Assembly (NCBI RefSeq): GCF_000005505.3
Contig: NC_016131.3
Span: 68,212,355-68,276,354 of the forward strand
Length of the DNA: 64,000 bases
Reading direction: 5' to 3'
Source of the DNA: Brachypodium distachyon
Taxonomy: Eukaryota > Streptophyta > Magnoliopsida > Poales > Poaceae
Shown here: positions 11,948-25,000 of the stretch, one piece after another
How positions within the stretch are numbered: the stretch's first letter is position 1
Layout of the letters: every line of letters starts with the position of its first letter
Translations under genes and position numbers: made by a program
Notes under the pieces: generated by a model
The model's input: only the letters and a program-made list of their open reading frames with translations
What the model was told of the DNA's origin: nothing
The model's database searches: none

Positions 11948-13003
11948 GGCGGCGGCGGAGCGAGCGGCAGAGAGGAGGAAGGGGATCAATCAAACTTTAA
12001 GTTTTGGTTGACTTTTGACTACCCAGTAGGCCAGTACCCAGACGTTGGGTGGGTCCTTGTACAGGGTGGGTAAAACCGCTATACGTAAACCGTACAAAAC
12101 GACTTTTATCGGGGTTTTTTAGTGCAGTTTTTTTTTGAGACCGAACCTGAGGCGGTCGTTTGGTTTTAATCTCGGTTAACCTTTTTTTTTTTGAGAATCA
12201 AGATAATCTCGGTAACCAGAAAACCTGATCGTACGTGGCCCAACGTACTTACGTACCCCCATTCCCCAGCGGCCCAAGCGCCCAGCCCAACATCGTACGT
12301 GGCCCAAGTGTGGAGAGTCTCCTCACAGATTCCGCGCCGCCACCCGCCACACAGCTCGTTCTGACTCGCCGTCGCCACTACCTCCCGGCCGGCCGGCCGC
12401 CGCCACACCGGACGGCTCGCCGCGAAATCCGGCCGCCTCCGTCGACCTTGGCTTCGCAGGCCGCATCCCACACCACTTGCCGCGCGTCGCACCGCTCGCC
12501 GCGTGCTCACAGGTGAGACAAGAATTTAGCACGCCCTCGCTGCTCGCCCCGCTGCGCCACCTGGGCCGGGCCCGCTGCCCTGCTCCGCCTCGCCTCGCCG
12601 CGCCCGCCGCCCCTGCTGCTCCGCCGCGCGCGTCGCCCGGCCCTGCACGCCTCCGCTGTTCGTCCCCCGCAGTAGCAGTCGGTTGCTGGCTTGCTGCCTT
12701 ACCTCCTCTTCCCCAATTTCAATCACATACGTTGGTTCAGTTACTGCCCTACGCCTGCTGCGTGCTGCCCCTCCCCCACTACTGCCGTGCGCCCGCTGCC
12801 CCTCCTCCACTTCTGCCCTCCTCTTCCCCAATTTCTCTATCTAGATATTTTTCTTTCTTTCCTCAAATCCCTACTTTGCAATTTATCAATTTCATGAATT
12901 TTGTTTAGTGAAGTGGTATGATTCAGAACAAAATTTTGAGTCCTCCTTTTGCCTGGCCTGCCCATGATTTTTTTATAGCTCCGCCACTGTTCAGGCATCA
13001 AAC
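11948..13003. promoter_or_regulatory. Divergent promoter region of LpxC and the TPR gene, with site II cluster
   Basis: The 1,056 bp between the two divergent ATGs. GGCCCA or AGCCCA motifs lie at 12236-12242, 12271-12276, 12284-12289 and 12301-12306; TGGGCC/T (site II) elements bind TCP factors and are enriched upstream of plant genes for mitochondrial and ribosomal proteins. On the TPR side, CACAG/GTGAGAC near 12513 and TGTTCAG/GCATC at 12994 could bound an intron in the 5' UTR, giving a GC-rich leader near 12300-12512. No TATA box was identified for either gene. Confidence 0.5.
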
Positions 13004-16000
13004 ATGTCGCAGCGGCGGCTGCTCTTGCTCATGCGGAACGTCCGTCTAGCCGCCGCGTCATCTTCTAGGAGCTTCCACCTACCCGCCGTGGCCTCCATCT
13101 CAGGTGAGCAGTTCCCCCGTGTCTGTACCTAGATGGAGTGATACACTTTTAGCGGGTTTGAGCGATTGGATCGTGTGATTTCACTCTATGTTTGTATTAT
13201 GGCGTGGACTTAATGAGAAAAAAACTGCGATGATGTTGCCTTCGATTGTTTTCATAGGTACATTGAGTGACAGGTGAGGCAACTAAGAGTAGAATTGGGC
13301 GAATTCATCATATTCCCCCAAATGTTGATGAACCTGTGCCCTCTTTCCCAAAGTTTGTGTGTATTTGATATCAATTGTCAATGAATGTGAGAGTAGTGCT
13401 TTTTGTAAACTGTTCTGAATTGACTTTTAAATTTAATTTGTTCTTCTGCTATTTTTCTAGTGCAACTAATAGAGATGTTACTCGTGTTCCCCAGTCATCA
13501 TCATTTTAACAGAATCATGATTTTCTCCCTCAGGTTCTAATGATGGTAACTCCAGTTATAGTTTTAATCGGCGGTTGGGTTCAACGTTTGGCGCTATACT
13601 GATTGGACAGGCAGGTCAGATATCTGAACCCTCACCTTTATATTCATTGCACACTGCTTAAAAGTTACCTAATTCATAAATTTTAGTACCTCCCTCCGTT
13701 CGGAAATAAGTGACTTGGATTTGTATAAGAATAATCCAAGTCACTTATTTCCGGACGGAGGGAGTACAAGACATGGAGACAATTGTTAGTTTAAGGGTAT
13801 CTACAATAGTACCTCCTTTCGGGTGTACAAGTCTCATCTCTAAAATTACTATAACCAAGGAGTATCTAATAAGTGTTAGACCAAGCATTCAATCCCATGT
13901 GTTAACTACCTCTCTTCTTAACCCACTTTCAAAAAAAACTACCTCTCTTCTTCATGCATTGGTTGGTCAAAAAATCAAAAGAACATGCATTGGTTGGTTT
14001 GAGATGAGAGTTTGTGGGGGACGAGAAAGGCCTTGTATATTGAAATTTCATTATTTTGGAGATGTAAAGGAGTGAGTAGTATATGGTATATCGCTTGCTA
14101 CTAAGAAGTGTATGCCATATGCAATCTCAGCATCTGGGTGAGGTGTAGGAAAAGAGTTGAGACAGGTCACAGGTCTAGCTTAGTGATTGAGAAACAAGCT
14201 AACTGTGCATACAAAGAAACAAGACACAAGCAAATTATCTGGTGATAGCCCACTCTCTCCCAACACATGTGCAATAATTCATATACCTTTTCATGAGTTC
14301 GGACATTCTCTCTCCCATTGGTTACAAGCTAAGTTACAAAGGCGACTAATGATCAATTGCCTGCACACCACAAAACAAACTTTTGCTGCAGTTTATTTCT
14401 GATAGATACAAAAATCGCAGTCCTGCTCCTGTCAATGAAAAATGTACAAGGTACAACCCAGATATTGAAAGAACACCCACTTAATTCAGAATTATAATTG
14501 GGTTGTCTAAATTAGGTCATTGCCCTTCCACAACCGATATGGGGCTATTCCCATAAGTTCACATGCATCTTCAGCGTACAACCGATGGTTCTGTGAATTT
14601 GCCCATGTCTGTCAATCCTTAACACACCAGTGTCCATCAGGCCAGAGATGTTAGAACTAGGCTCTAGTACCTCCAAACCCATGCTCCAAACTACCGATTA
14701 TGGGAATGCAAGACTGTAAAGAGCATTCACATTTACAAAAGCTACAAGGATTGGAACTTCCCAACTTCTAAACTAGTTATTTTTTTTGGAGATCAAACTA
14801 AATTAGGTATGCTGCCCATCGACAACCAACATGGTGCTATTACAAAAGCCTCGCAACTTTTCCCCTCATTTTTCCGAACTTAATTGTGTTCCCACACTAT
14901 GGTTTTGAAGCTCATTAGGATTTTACTTTCTGACTTATGAAGTAAAACTCATACTAGACACTGTTCGGTCCTAACTTTGATCTTGTTACAGCTTTTTTTC
15001 TTGGCCTTGGCAACAACTGTGTATTGGCTCAGGATGACTCAGCTGCTCCAGCATCTACAATAAGTGAGAAAGCTGATGCAAATGTTACTAGTCTACACCG
15101 GATTGAAGATGGTTCAGTGATATCAAATGAACACACGGTCAAATGGAGAATCTTCACTGATAAAGCCCGAGATTTTTTCCTGAAAGCAAGTATCACATAT
15201 CCATAACTTTATCTGAACCACCTTTTGGCATTATCTTTCTGAGAGAAAAACGTGTATCATGTTACCCATAGCTTCATCTCAACCACCTTTTGGCATTATC
15301 TTTCTGAGCAAAAACATACTTTTTATAGTTTCCCCCTTTGTTCAAACATAATCCCCCTTTTTTATATGCATTCTCCAAAAATTGGCCACAATTATCTTGG
15401 TATACCATAACCTAGAGAGAATAACCCTAGTGCTTTGGTCCATGATTCTGACCTATTTCATGTAACCTGTTTGGTCCACATGTCGAGGGATGAAATATTG
15501 TCCTCAGTACAGTATGGTCCTCGTACATGGTTTGTTTGAATGTGGGGGAAACGGTAATAGCCCTACTCCTGCCTTGTTTATATTATCCGGAACTCAGAGT
15601 ACAGAAGTGTTTACAATGGGGGGTATCTGCTGAGTCGGGATGACTCGGCGGGTTTGGATCTGTTGTAGATTGTAGGCTCTGGAACCTTGTGGACCCCTGG
15701 CCACCCTTTTATATGTGCGGTATGGCGCTTACTCCGCGCATCCTTGTAAAACTCCATGTCGCGCTGGGCAGGTGTCCTAGCCTGATATGAGTGGAACCTG
15801 TATTATACCTTCCATCTATCTTTCAAGGTTTTCTTTTGGCCCCATAGGGTACTCCCAAAAAGGTTGGTGGGTCCCTGAATGGGCCTGGCTTAGGTTTGGC
15901 TCATAAGTACATATTCCAAAACTTGCTCAACTGTATTATACCTTCCGTCCTATATATTTGTACAATGGAATAACTATTCCTCAACAAACCCTTAGTTTCT

Positions 16001-19000
16001 CATTAAACTATGTGGAACCGGAAGGCTTAGCATGTCATTAAACTAGTTTAGTGTTGCTATACTGAAACTTAATTGTAATATGTCATGATAATTTTTATTG
16101 CTATTTCTTGAAAGCTTTGGTTTGGCTCATAAGTACATATTCCAAAACTTGCTTCAATTAGGAAACCATGGAACTATTGAACATTTACATTAAGTATGAT
16201 TATGTATACCATATGCCCAGTGGAAGTTTTTAACACCTTGATGATGCCTGGATTGTGAATTATGAGAGGAGGAAAGGAGAGGTGCATCTTTAGTTAATCT
16301 TACTCTGCATTCGACCTTTAAGTTACAGTCACTCTTAGCGTATCATATCCATTTTCTATTTTCTAGGGAGAACTAGATGAAGCTGAGAAGTTCTTCAAGG
16401 CAGCCTTACATGAAGCTAAAGAAGGATTTGGACTGGGAGATCCACATGCTGCATCGGCACTGAACAACTTGGCAAGTGTTATCACTGACTATGAACTGAA
16501 GATTGAGTAACATTCTGTTTTCCTCTCTAAATAATGGAACTGCAGTACACCTAAGTCCATAAACTAGATTATGAGTTTTAGTGCCTGTTTGGGTTCATGG
16601 ACAAACTTTACGACATTAGTTAGGCAAGCTTGACCAAGTTAGGTATGGGTTTCATCCGCGGCCACGCCCTAGGCAACATTCCTTTCCTGACAGCTGGGTT
16701 CCGCATGTCATAGACTCAAAAGGTGTGGCAAGAATCTGTTAGGGATGCTGAAGTGTGCACAGATTTTGTCAGCCTTACCTGCGCAAGTTTGGCATATGTG
16801 GTAAAGTTTGACAAGGTTACATATACTTATCGGCTTAGTTACCTGGTAAATCCACCTGAATTTATACACATAACTATGTCTATTTTTGTGATTGTTAAAC
16901 TGCACATAAGGCTCTATACCATGTAAGCGCTACAGAGGTGGGGTACTGATAACTTAATGCTATATAGAATATGACCACCAATTGAATTAAATACTCTGAT
17001 AAGTCAACTAAAGAACTCTTGCTTGTTAATTTTTATGTTTTGTATTCCAAACACTTCGGGTGTGTCAACATTAGATTCCGTGCACTGTATTTTAGATTCA
17101 GTACATGTACGAATATTTACGTGAAGTCCATTCTTGCCTTATATCTTGTATTCTCCATGACACCAGTAACCACTTAAGCTCTCTCAACCAAACTACTTTA
17201 AATGACCAGACTTGTTGTTATCTTGTACCAAATCCCTCATATACCATTGTACTCTTTCAATCTGACAAGTATGCTAAGTTGTATGGGTTGCCTATACACA
17301 CTGGCACTCAAATGGTTTTTGTCTACAAATTTAAATAGGTAGGCCAGGTTCTGGCTTGTGTGACCTCTCTTAATGCTAGTCTTGCATGAAGTGACATTCC
17401 CTTTTTTCATTGTTTATAAATTATGCTAATTTGCAGGCGGAGTTTTATAGGTTAAGAAAGGAGTATGAGAAAGCTGAGCCATTATATGTGGAGGCAATTG
17501 AAATCCTGGAGCAATCATTTGGACCTGATGATATACGGTACTTCAGATTAGATTTTGTTCTGTATTATTGTTTAGTAACTTTTGTCTTCTGATTCGGTAA
17601 AATAAGGTTATATCTCAAGGGCAAAAGCCTAGTGTTAGGGTTGAACTTTAGTGGATAGAAAGGGATGCATAGGTGACATGATATTTGTTTGCATTACATT
17701 GTGCGTATCATGCATCCCTACCATGCTTATTATGTTTCATCTAAATTACCTATGTTGGACAATTACCTTAATTTTTTAATTGCATAAAGCTATTTTAGAT
17801 GCCTCTTGTAGGGTTGGAGCAGCTTTGCGTAATCTTGGACAACATTATCATATTCAACGCAGATTTGATCAAGCTCAGACATGTTATGAGGTACCTGTTG
17901 ACTGTTGTGACCTGGGGAACCTTTTTGTGTTATGTTTTAATCCTTTTGTAATTATTTATGATATGCTATTTGAAAAGTTTTAAAGAGAAATGTCATGTAG
18001 TAGCCCAGTTGGACTCCCCTACTATTCTAGCAAAAAGATGTAACATCTAGTAGGCAATGGTTTTCACGGAAAGAGTACCATGTCCTGCTGCTTACCTTAA
18101 TATGTAGTTCTTTTATCCTGCTGGAAACAATGATGTAGTCATTTTTCATTAATCTTGGCAGACATGAATAATGCACCATCTAGTTCCAACTTGCATATTT
18201 TATGAACATTTCCCTAGGCCCAGGAAAACCGAACATATGAAGTAAAGGATTTCTTAAGCAACAGTAGCACCATAGTGGCATGGTATCATTATGTCATAAA
18301 ATTTCGTAAAGAAACATGGAATCCACAACACTGCAAAAGTTCACATGTCGATACTCATTTGCTGGATGAAAGCATCAGCATGGTGCCTTTCTATCTTGCT
18401 GTTATAATTTATTAATTTGAGCCTCACTACTTATTTGAGTTGCTGTCCTTCTGACGATGTGCGATTAAAGTGAGTAAGAGACTGCTTGTGGAACAATATT
18501 CTACAGTAAGAACCTTGAAAAGAAAAAAAACATGCATTGTAATTCTCAATATAATTATTGCATTATTTCCGTGATTTTTGCATGTTTTCATCAGTCTAAC
18601 TTGCTTCTTATATCATTTTCTGTTTCTCTTGTTTCTTTTTTTTGCAGCGTGCTTTGAAGGTATCGAATATTAACTTTTCAGCTTCCTTTTTCAGTTTTTC
18701 TTGGCATGTTTGAAATTCGTTCTTTGAATCTCATGTGTCACCTATGCCACTAAGATAATTCATAATAATACCATTTGATTAAGCAGTACACTACTTTCTC
18801 TGGCCGTGCACATCATTATCTTTTATTCACACATGGCAAGTAAGCAAACTAAATGGTATGCCATCATAGAAATATATCGTCATTTTTGTCATGGCACATT
18901 GGAAATACAAGCAAACTGAAGGATAGCACATGTAAATTGATGATATGTATGAATGAAAAGTTTAGCTGTTCTTCCAAGTCACTGTCGAAGGCCAGCATCA

Positions 19001-22000
19001 CCAAGCATCAGAGATCTTGTGTATGAATGAAAAGTTTAGCTTTTGTTCCATGTGAATACTCAATACTGTATTGATGTTTCATCGAAGAACTACTGTAATG
19101 CCGTTTTCCATCTTGTGTCGTATTCTGCTGATTCTAGTTTTATTCATTTTCTTTTAATCATCAAATATTTGTTAGGTGATACATATCAATTACTGATCTG
19201 GCTGGATATTGTATGGTCTAGCTTTTGTACAGAAATAATATATATTCGGGGTGAGGTAAGTTTAGTTTTGTCGTTCTGACATTCATCGGTTTAACTTCTC
19301 ATGTAGATACAAGGACGTGTGATGGGGCTTGGTCACCCAGATTATGCAAATACAATGTACCTTCTTGCCAAGGTACAACTACTTTATTGCTGTATAAGTT
19401 ACTCCTGTGTATTCTCTCTTTTTTAGAAAGACGTCTCTCTTGAAGCCCGGGACATCTGCATTTTAGTGTGAAGAATAGAATTACCCAGTTAATTAGGTGA
19501 AAACCAGATCCAACGGGCATATGTCTAAATAAATTAGGCCTGAAACCCATAGGCTAACAAAAGGTGTATACTGCTTGGTAGAAACTATCTATTTCCTTTC
19601 CTACTTCCTAGGCACTGGGCCAGATACAACACCCTGAGCCCCACATGCTTTGAGGGAAGAGAAAAGGAAATATGTACTCATTAAGCATATCTGATGTTGT
19701 GGTACTGTTTGGTGGAAACTATGTAAATTAAATTGATATTAATCAATGGGATACTAATTGAAAAGTGCTTCCTTACCTACGCAAGTTTGGCATATGTGGC
19801 ATATGAACGATTAGATTAGAATGCCTTCTGAGAATACTTGAGAAAACATGGCGTCGATGCTGTTGATCAGCTATGAAATAAAACTCAATGGCTCTACCTG
19901 TATAGATCATAGTTCATGATTTATAGAAGTGATGTGTTTTTCTCTCTGTGAAGCTAAGTTTTATATCACCATGAAGGCATGAAGCGCAGACGGTTGCACG
20001 TGTTCTGCCGCATAGAACTGTATTTCGTTGTTCCATGAAGTGCTTTCATATGTACCCTTCTGAGCTCACTCTAAACTGTGTTTTCTTGAGCATTTCCCTC
20101 CTTTTGCTGGTTCCTTTCTCATAAATAGATGGAAATTTTGTACCAGGGAAATGCCTTTTCGAACTCTCTATTTGTGTTCCGTCAGAAAAACTAATTTATT
20201 TTTCTGTTCTCAGGTGTTAAGTCAACAAAGAAAAGGAAAAGATGCAGAAGCTCTTATTCGAGAATCTATTAGGATACTGGAGGTACGCTTACCATTTCAG
20301 AGTAGATTTCAGTCTATTTTTATTTACATGGAAGGGTTTAATCAGGATTAACTTAGGAAGCTGGACTTGGTGAATCACCTACTTGCATACAAAGGATGAG
20401 GTTTCTCTCTATGGTAAGCACCTACTATGGAAGATCTCTTAGCTCTCAGTGACCCTTCGACTTTCCAAACTTATGCATAGGGGTTTCTACTGTTGTTGGG
20501 ATATAATAAATTCCTTATCTGGACCGGGCTGTAAATCCTACATGGCGAAGACCAAGTCAAAGAAAATCTTCATCCGGTCAAGTGCCAACAAGGATTTGTC
20601 AAGTCAGACGAGCCAATAAATCAAGCAAATCAACAATTCAAGAGAGGGACCTAAATGAACGAAAAGGACCTGGTTGTGAGGAAAAGGACTCAAGGGCAAG
20701 AAGAAGAGGAAGGCCCCCTTAGTAATTTAGGGAATCTTACCATTTTACCCTCTCACCAAAGGGCATCCATGGTCATTTATCATGGACCCTAAGGCTATAA
20801 GGGTGTGTTTGGATTGAGCCCTCTACCAAAAAGTTAGCTAGCCAAAATATTGGCCAACTTTTTGCTTGCGTGTGAGTTGGACAACTTTGGCAAGAAAAAT
20901 GAACTAGAGTCGACAAAAAAACAATGGCTACCATCCAAACAAAACAAAAAAATTGTCCATTTTGGCCAAACATACCCTAAATATTCCCTCCATGGGGTGT
21001 GTAACTCACCTTATCTCATCTTGAATAAACTCAACAGGAGAGCCTAGAGCTCCTTTGAGTTCTAGTCTCGGCACACAGAAAGACTAGTTTGGTCCGATAC
21101 CCCTTACTTTTGGTGCTGTACGTTGATGTTTATAAATGGACACATGACGTGTATGCCACAAAGTTGCATTTTATAAGAACATAAATTGCAATGTGATAAT
21201 AATGCTGCTCTTAATGTGAAGAAATAACATGATGTGTCTTACAACACTGCTTCTGTTCTGTTTTCTGATCTAGTTCGTGATTTTACTTTATTTTGTACTA
21301 CATTTTTTGTGACTTGATACTTGCTTTTAATATGCCATTTTTTCAGGAGTTGGTGAAGTTAGGTCGACTGGCTGAAGCTGAAAATTTGCAAAGGAAGATA
21401 TTACATAGTCTGGAACTTTCGAAGGTATGCGCATATAGCTTTAGTCCTATGTTGTTTCTTCTGTAGACTATAGTGTGAAATTGATCATGTACGTAATCCG
21501 GGCCTTAAATTGGTGCTTGAGTTGGTCACACTGATTTCTTGCTGAGTTCTGCACTATCTTTGGCCTAAACACAGGTCTTATTTACTCATTTATTTATTCA
21601 AGGTTGGGTGGGGTGGCTAAGTGGAGGGACAATGTATCATTCATTCCCTAAGTTGTCTTGGACTTTTGAGCTTGTAAATAACCTCTTATTCTTCTATCAA
21701 TGCATTGAGATGCAAATTCATTTTTGAGCTTTCTTGAAAGACTAACTATAAGTTAGCAAGCAAGTACTGGTGCAGGGTCAAGTGTCTTCAAGCACATATC
21801 ACAAAGTGACATGTTAAATGCACTGTGGCAACAATGTCTCGCTTCAGCTCTTGCCCAACTCATCACGTGTACTAGATGTGCAAATTCAGCAAAACAGTGT
21901 CACAATGACCCTAAATGTGCAGATTTAGTGAAATAGAGTCCTATTTGCTAATTTAGTGAAATAGTGTCACAATGATCCTTGACATTTCAATTGGTTGAAA

Positions 22001-25000
22001 TTCTACCACAAAATAGCGTCGCAATGATCCTTGACTACTGAATGACATTTCAAATAGTAGAAATTCTTTGAAATAGTGTTGCCATCACATATTCTGTTCT
22101 AGTCCAACTGAAAGTCCACAAAATTTCTGATAAAACATATAGGAACTAGAATAAAAGCTGACAAAGACAGAAAAGGAAAAGGGGACAAGGATAACCACTC
22201 TTGACCAAAGCTTACCATATCATCCCTACAGAAACTACTGAAATATATATGTGTGGAACTGTTTGATAGGGATGGGATTCATTGGATACTACAATCGCAG
22301 CCGAAACGTTAAGTTTTACTCTTCAAACCATGGGGAAGTTGAAGGAACCAGAAGAAATATTGGAAAGGTAAAAATGTTGTTCATTAGGTTATTTGGCCAA
22401 TTTTTTGAAGTTTTCTTAACAGCTTTCACTGCTTTATGATGTTTAGATGCCTCTCAGTCAGAAAAAAGATTCTCTCCGAAGACCATTTTCAGGTCGGCTG
22501 CTTATATGGCTTTTGAGCAGATTTTCGATTTATAACAGAATGCCATCTTGTGTTACTAGATGAAACCATAGTGACCAGTTATCTTAAATGGCCACACTTG
22601 TATATGCTTTGTTACATCGAAACTCCGCCTTCTTAAAATTATGTATCTTAAGATCCCTTTGTAAAGTTTTTTAGAGAACGTGCACGCAAGTGTTTGAATT
22701 CTTTGTTCTATCTGATAGTATGTATATATGATGACTGGTTTGGCCCATACTGCTACGGGCTAGAAGCCTGGAACCTAATACCCACCACCTAGCTGGAGCC
22801 AGTCCTGATTTGGGTTTTGAAAACTTAACAAAAAGAAAGTTGAAACAATCACATTATATCAGTGGTTGCTTACCTGTTGTATGTTGGTGTCATTGTTACA
22901 GGTAGCAGGTATATTAGTGCACTTGGCAAGGCTAACTTTGCTTCAAATTGTTAGTGATATCAAAGTGAACAATGACCTGTCTAGATCTAACCTTGTCAAG
23001 GCAAAACAACTTGTCAATGATTCAATAAGGTATTCCATTTAGCTCCATTTTTTATGTGTTTCGATGTTTTTTATCTCCATATTCCCATTCAGCCCATCAG
23101 TAGGAGGTTTTGTTTTTAAGATGTCATATACTCATGCTGTAGTGAATTCTTAAGTGATTTCTCTCAAATTTGAAATTATTCTCCCGATTGGCGCCTTTGA
23201 TTTTGCCACAAAATTTGCTGGTGTCACATTTTTTTAGTTACCATTAAAATGTAATTTCTTGTACTCTTCCATTTGTGAAATTTCGACTTGGAAATTTTAA
23301 ATAGAAAAAGGTGGTATCTAATCTTACGGGTCTGCTTGACAGACGCTATACTTCATTGCTATTCTATACTCGAGTTATTTCTTTTATGATGTTGCATTAA
23401 ACATGTTCCTGACATTTATTACCTAGTATACTACATGGAGGTAGTGTAATGAATAGCTTGAATCTTACTGAAGTCTTAGATTTTCCATCATGGTAGGATA
23501 ACAGAAGCAATATTGAATCCTTTGAGGAAAGATCAGAAAAAACTGAACAGCAGATTTGCTATGGAAATAGAGCGGATCGCGGCAACAGCTGTACTTGTAT
23601 GTTCGCTACTAAACCCTGAGGGATATGTCTTGTTATATGCTATCCTGTTCATGATGCTTGACCCTTTTTTTTGCCATTCTTAAGCATTTTTCTTCCCCTG
23701 CTTTCGTTTATATTTAGTTTTCTCTCCAATGATTAAGAATCAATTAGATTAATGATTCTCAGTATTGTATGGATTGCATTTTAATTAAAAATTTGTGCCT
23801 CAGATAGTTGATCAAAGTTACCATCAAGTTTTCATTTAAATCAGCATGCCTTACCTTTCTTGTGGGGTTTTGTGCTTGCCGCATGTTCCCTTTCCTTTTG
23901 AGTCCTGTTAGCATAGAACTGCATGCATTTGAATATTATGGCAAATGAATGTTTCATGAAGGTATGACAAACATATGCATCATATCAAAAATGGTGCACA
24001 TGAGAATGAGCTTCCCAGCATCCTTGACTCAATTCATAGCCTGAGGGCAGTATTGTAGCTAGGATTGTGAAATGTTTGACTTTAATTTATGAATAGTGTT
24101 TTTCTTATCTTCCTAATTAGGTAGATTTATGCATTTTTTTAATTGATAACACTGTTATTTTAGTTGCAAGCACTTGAAGTTGTTGGACTTATTGAAGCTG
24201 CAAGAAGAATACAGGCACCAGCGGTACTTTTCCAAGGCTTCATGGCAATGTTTGAATAATTGCACCATTTATTTGTTTGTCTCTAATATAACAATGTTTG
24301 CTCTAGAAGTGGGTACTCTTGCTAAGGCTTCCTCTGGAACATATGAAGCATGGATACTTCAAAATTGATGTTCTGCGCTTATCAGACACATGCCGGCTAT
24401 TCATATGGCCAGATAAACACCTCCTAGGTGTTCAATATACCACATTGCGCATCTATTATAAAAATAAATTTGAAAAGGTCCGATATACCACTGACGCATG
24501 TTGGATTTACTAGATCATGTACATTTATCAACTTGACTACTAATGTACACTTTCTTCATTTATCTTTTGCTTGAGTAGTGTATGTTGATTTATTCAGATA
24601 TAACGAATATGTTCTATTGTTCTCAGTGGGTCAACCCAAACGATTCTCTAAAATTTGTTTGCGGTGGGTGGGATGAGACTCATTGCTCTAAATGCTTATT
24701 TCATCAATGGGGAAATGCTACTAAGATTTATAGATTGATAAATTTCTTCGAAAATATTCAGGCACTAATTGTAATGGCTCATCGAGGTTATTGTTTTGTC
24801 ATATATGTATGGCAAACTTTTGCTCTATGGTTGGAAGTTGGAACTTCCAGACTTCAGATTGTTTTGTTTTTTTTTGACTGAAAGAAAAAACAATCTGAAG
24901 TTGGAAATTCCAGACTTCAGATTGTGTCAAGTATATAAGGCATATACTTGATCAAATTCCCTATGTTTTGTTATTCATGCCTAATTTACCTTTGGTAACT

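Noticed and set aside
13795..14090. Possible MITE starting GGGTATCTACAATAG in TPR-gene intron 2
   Set aside because: No complementary right end was found within 1 kb.
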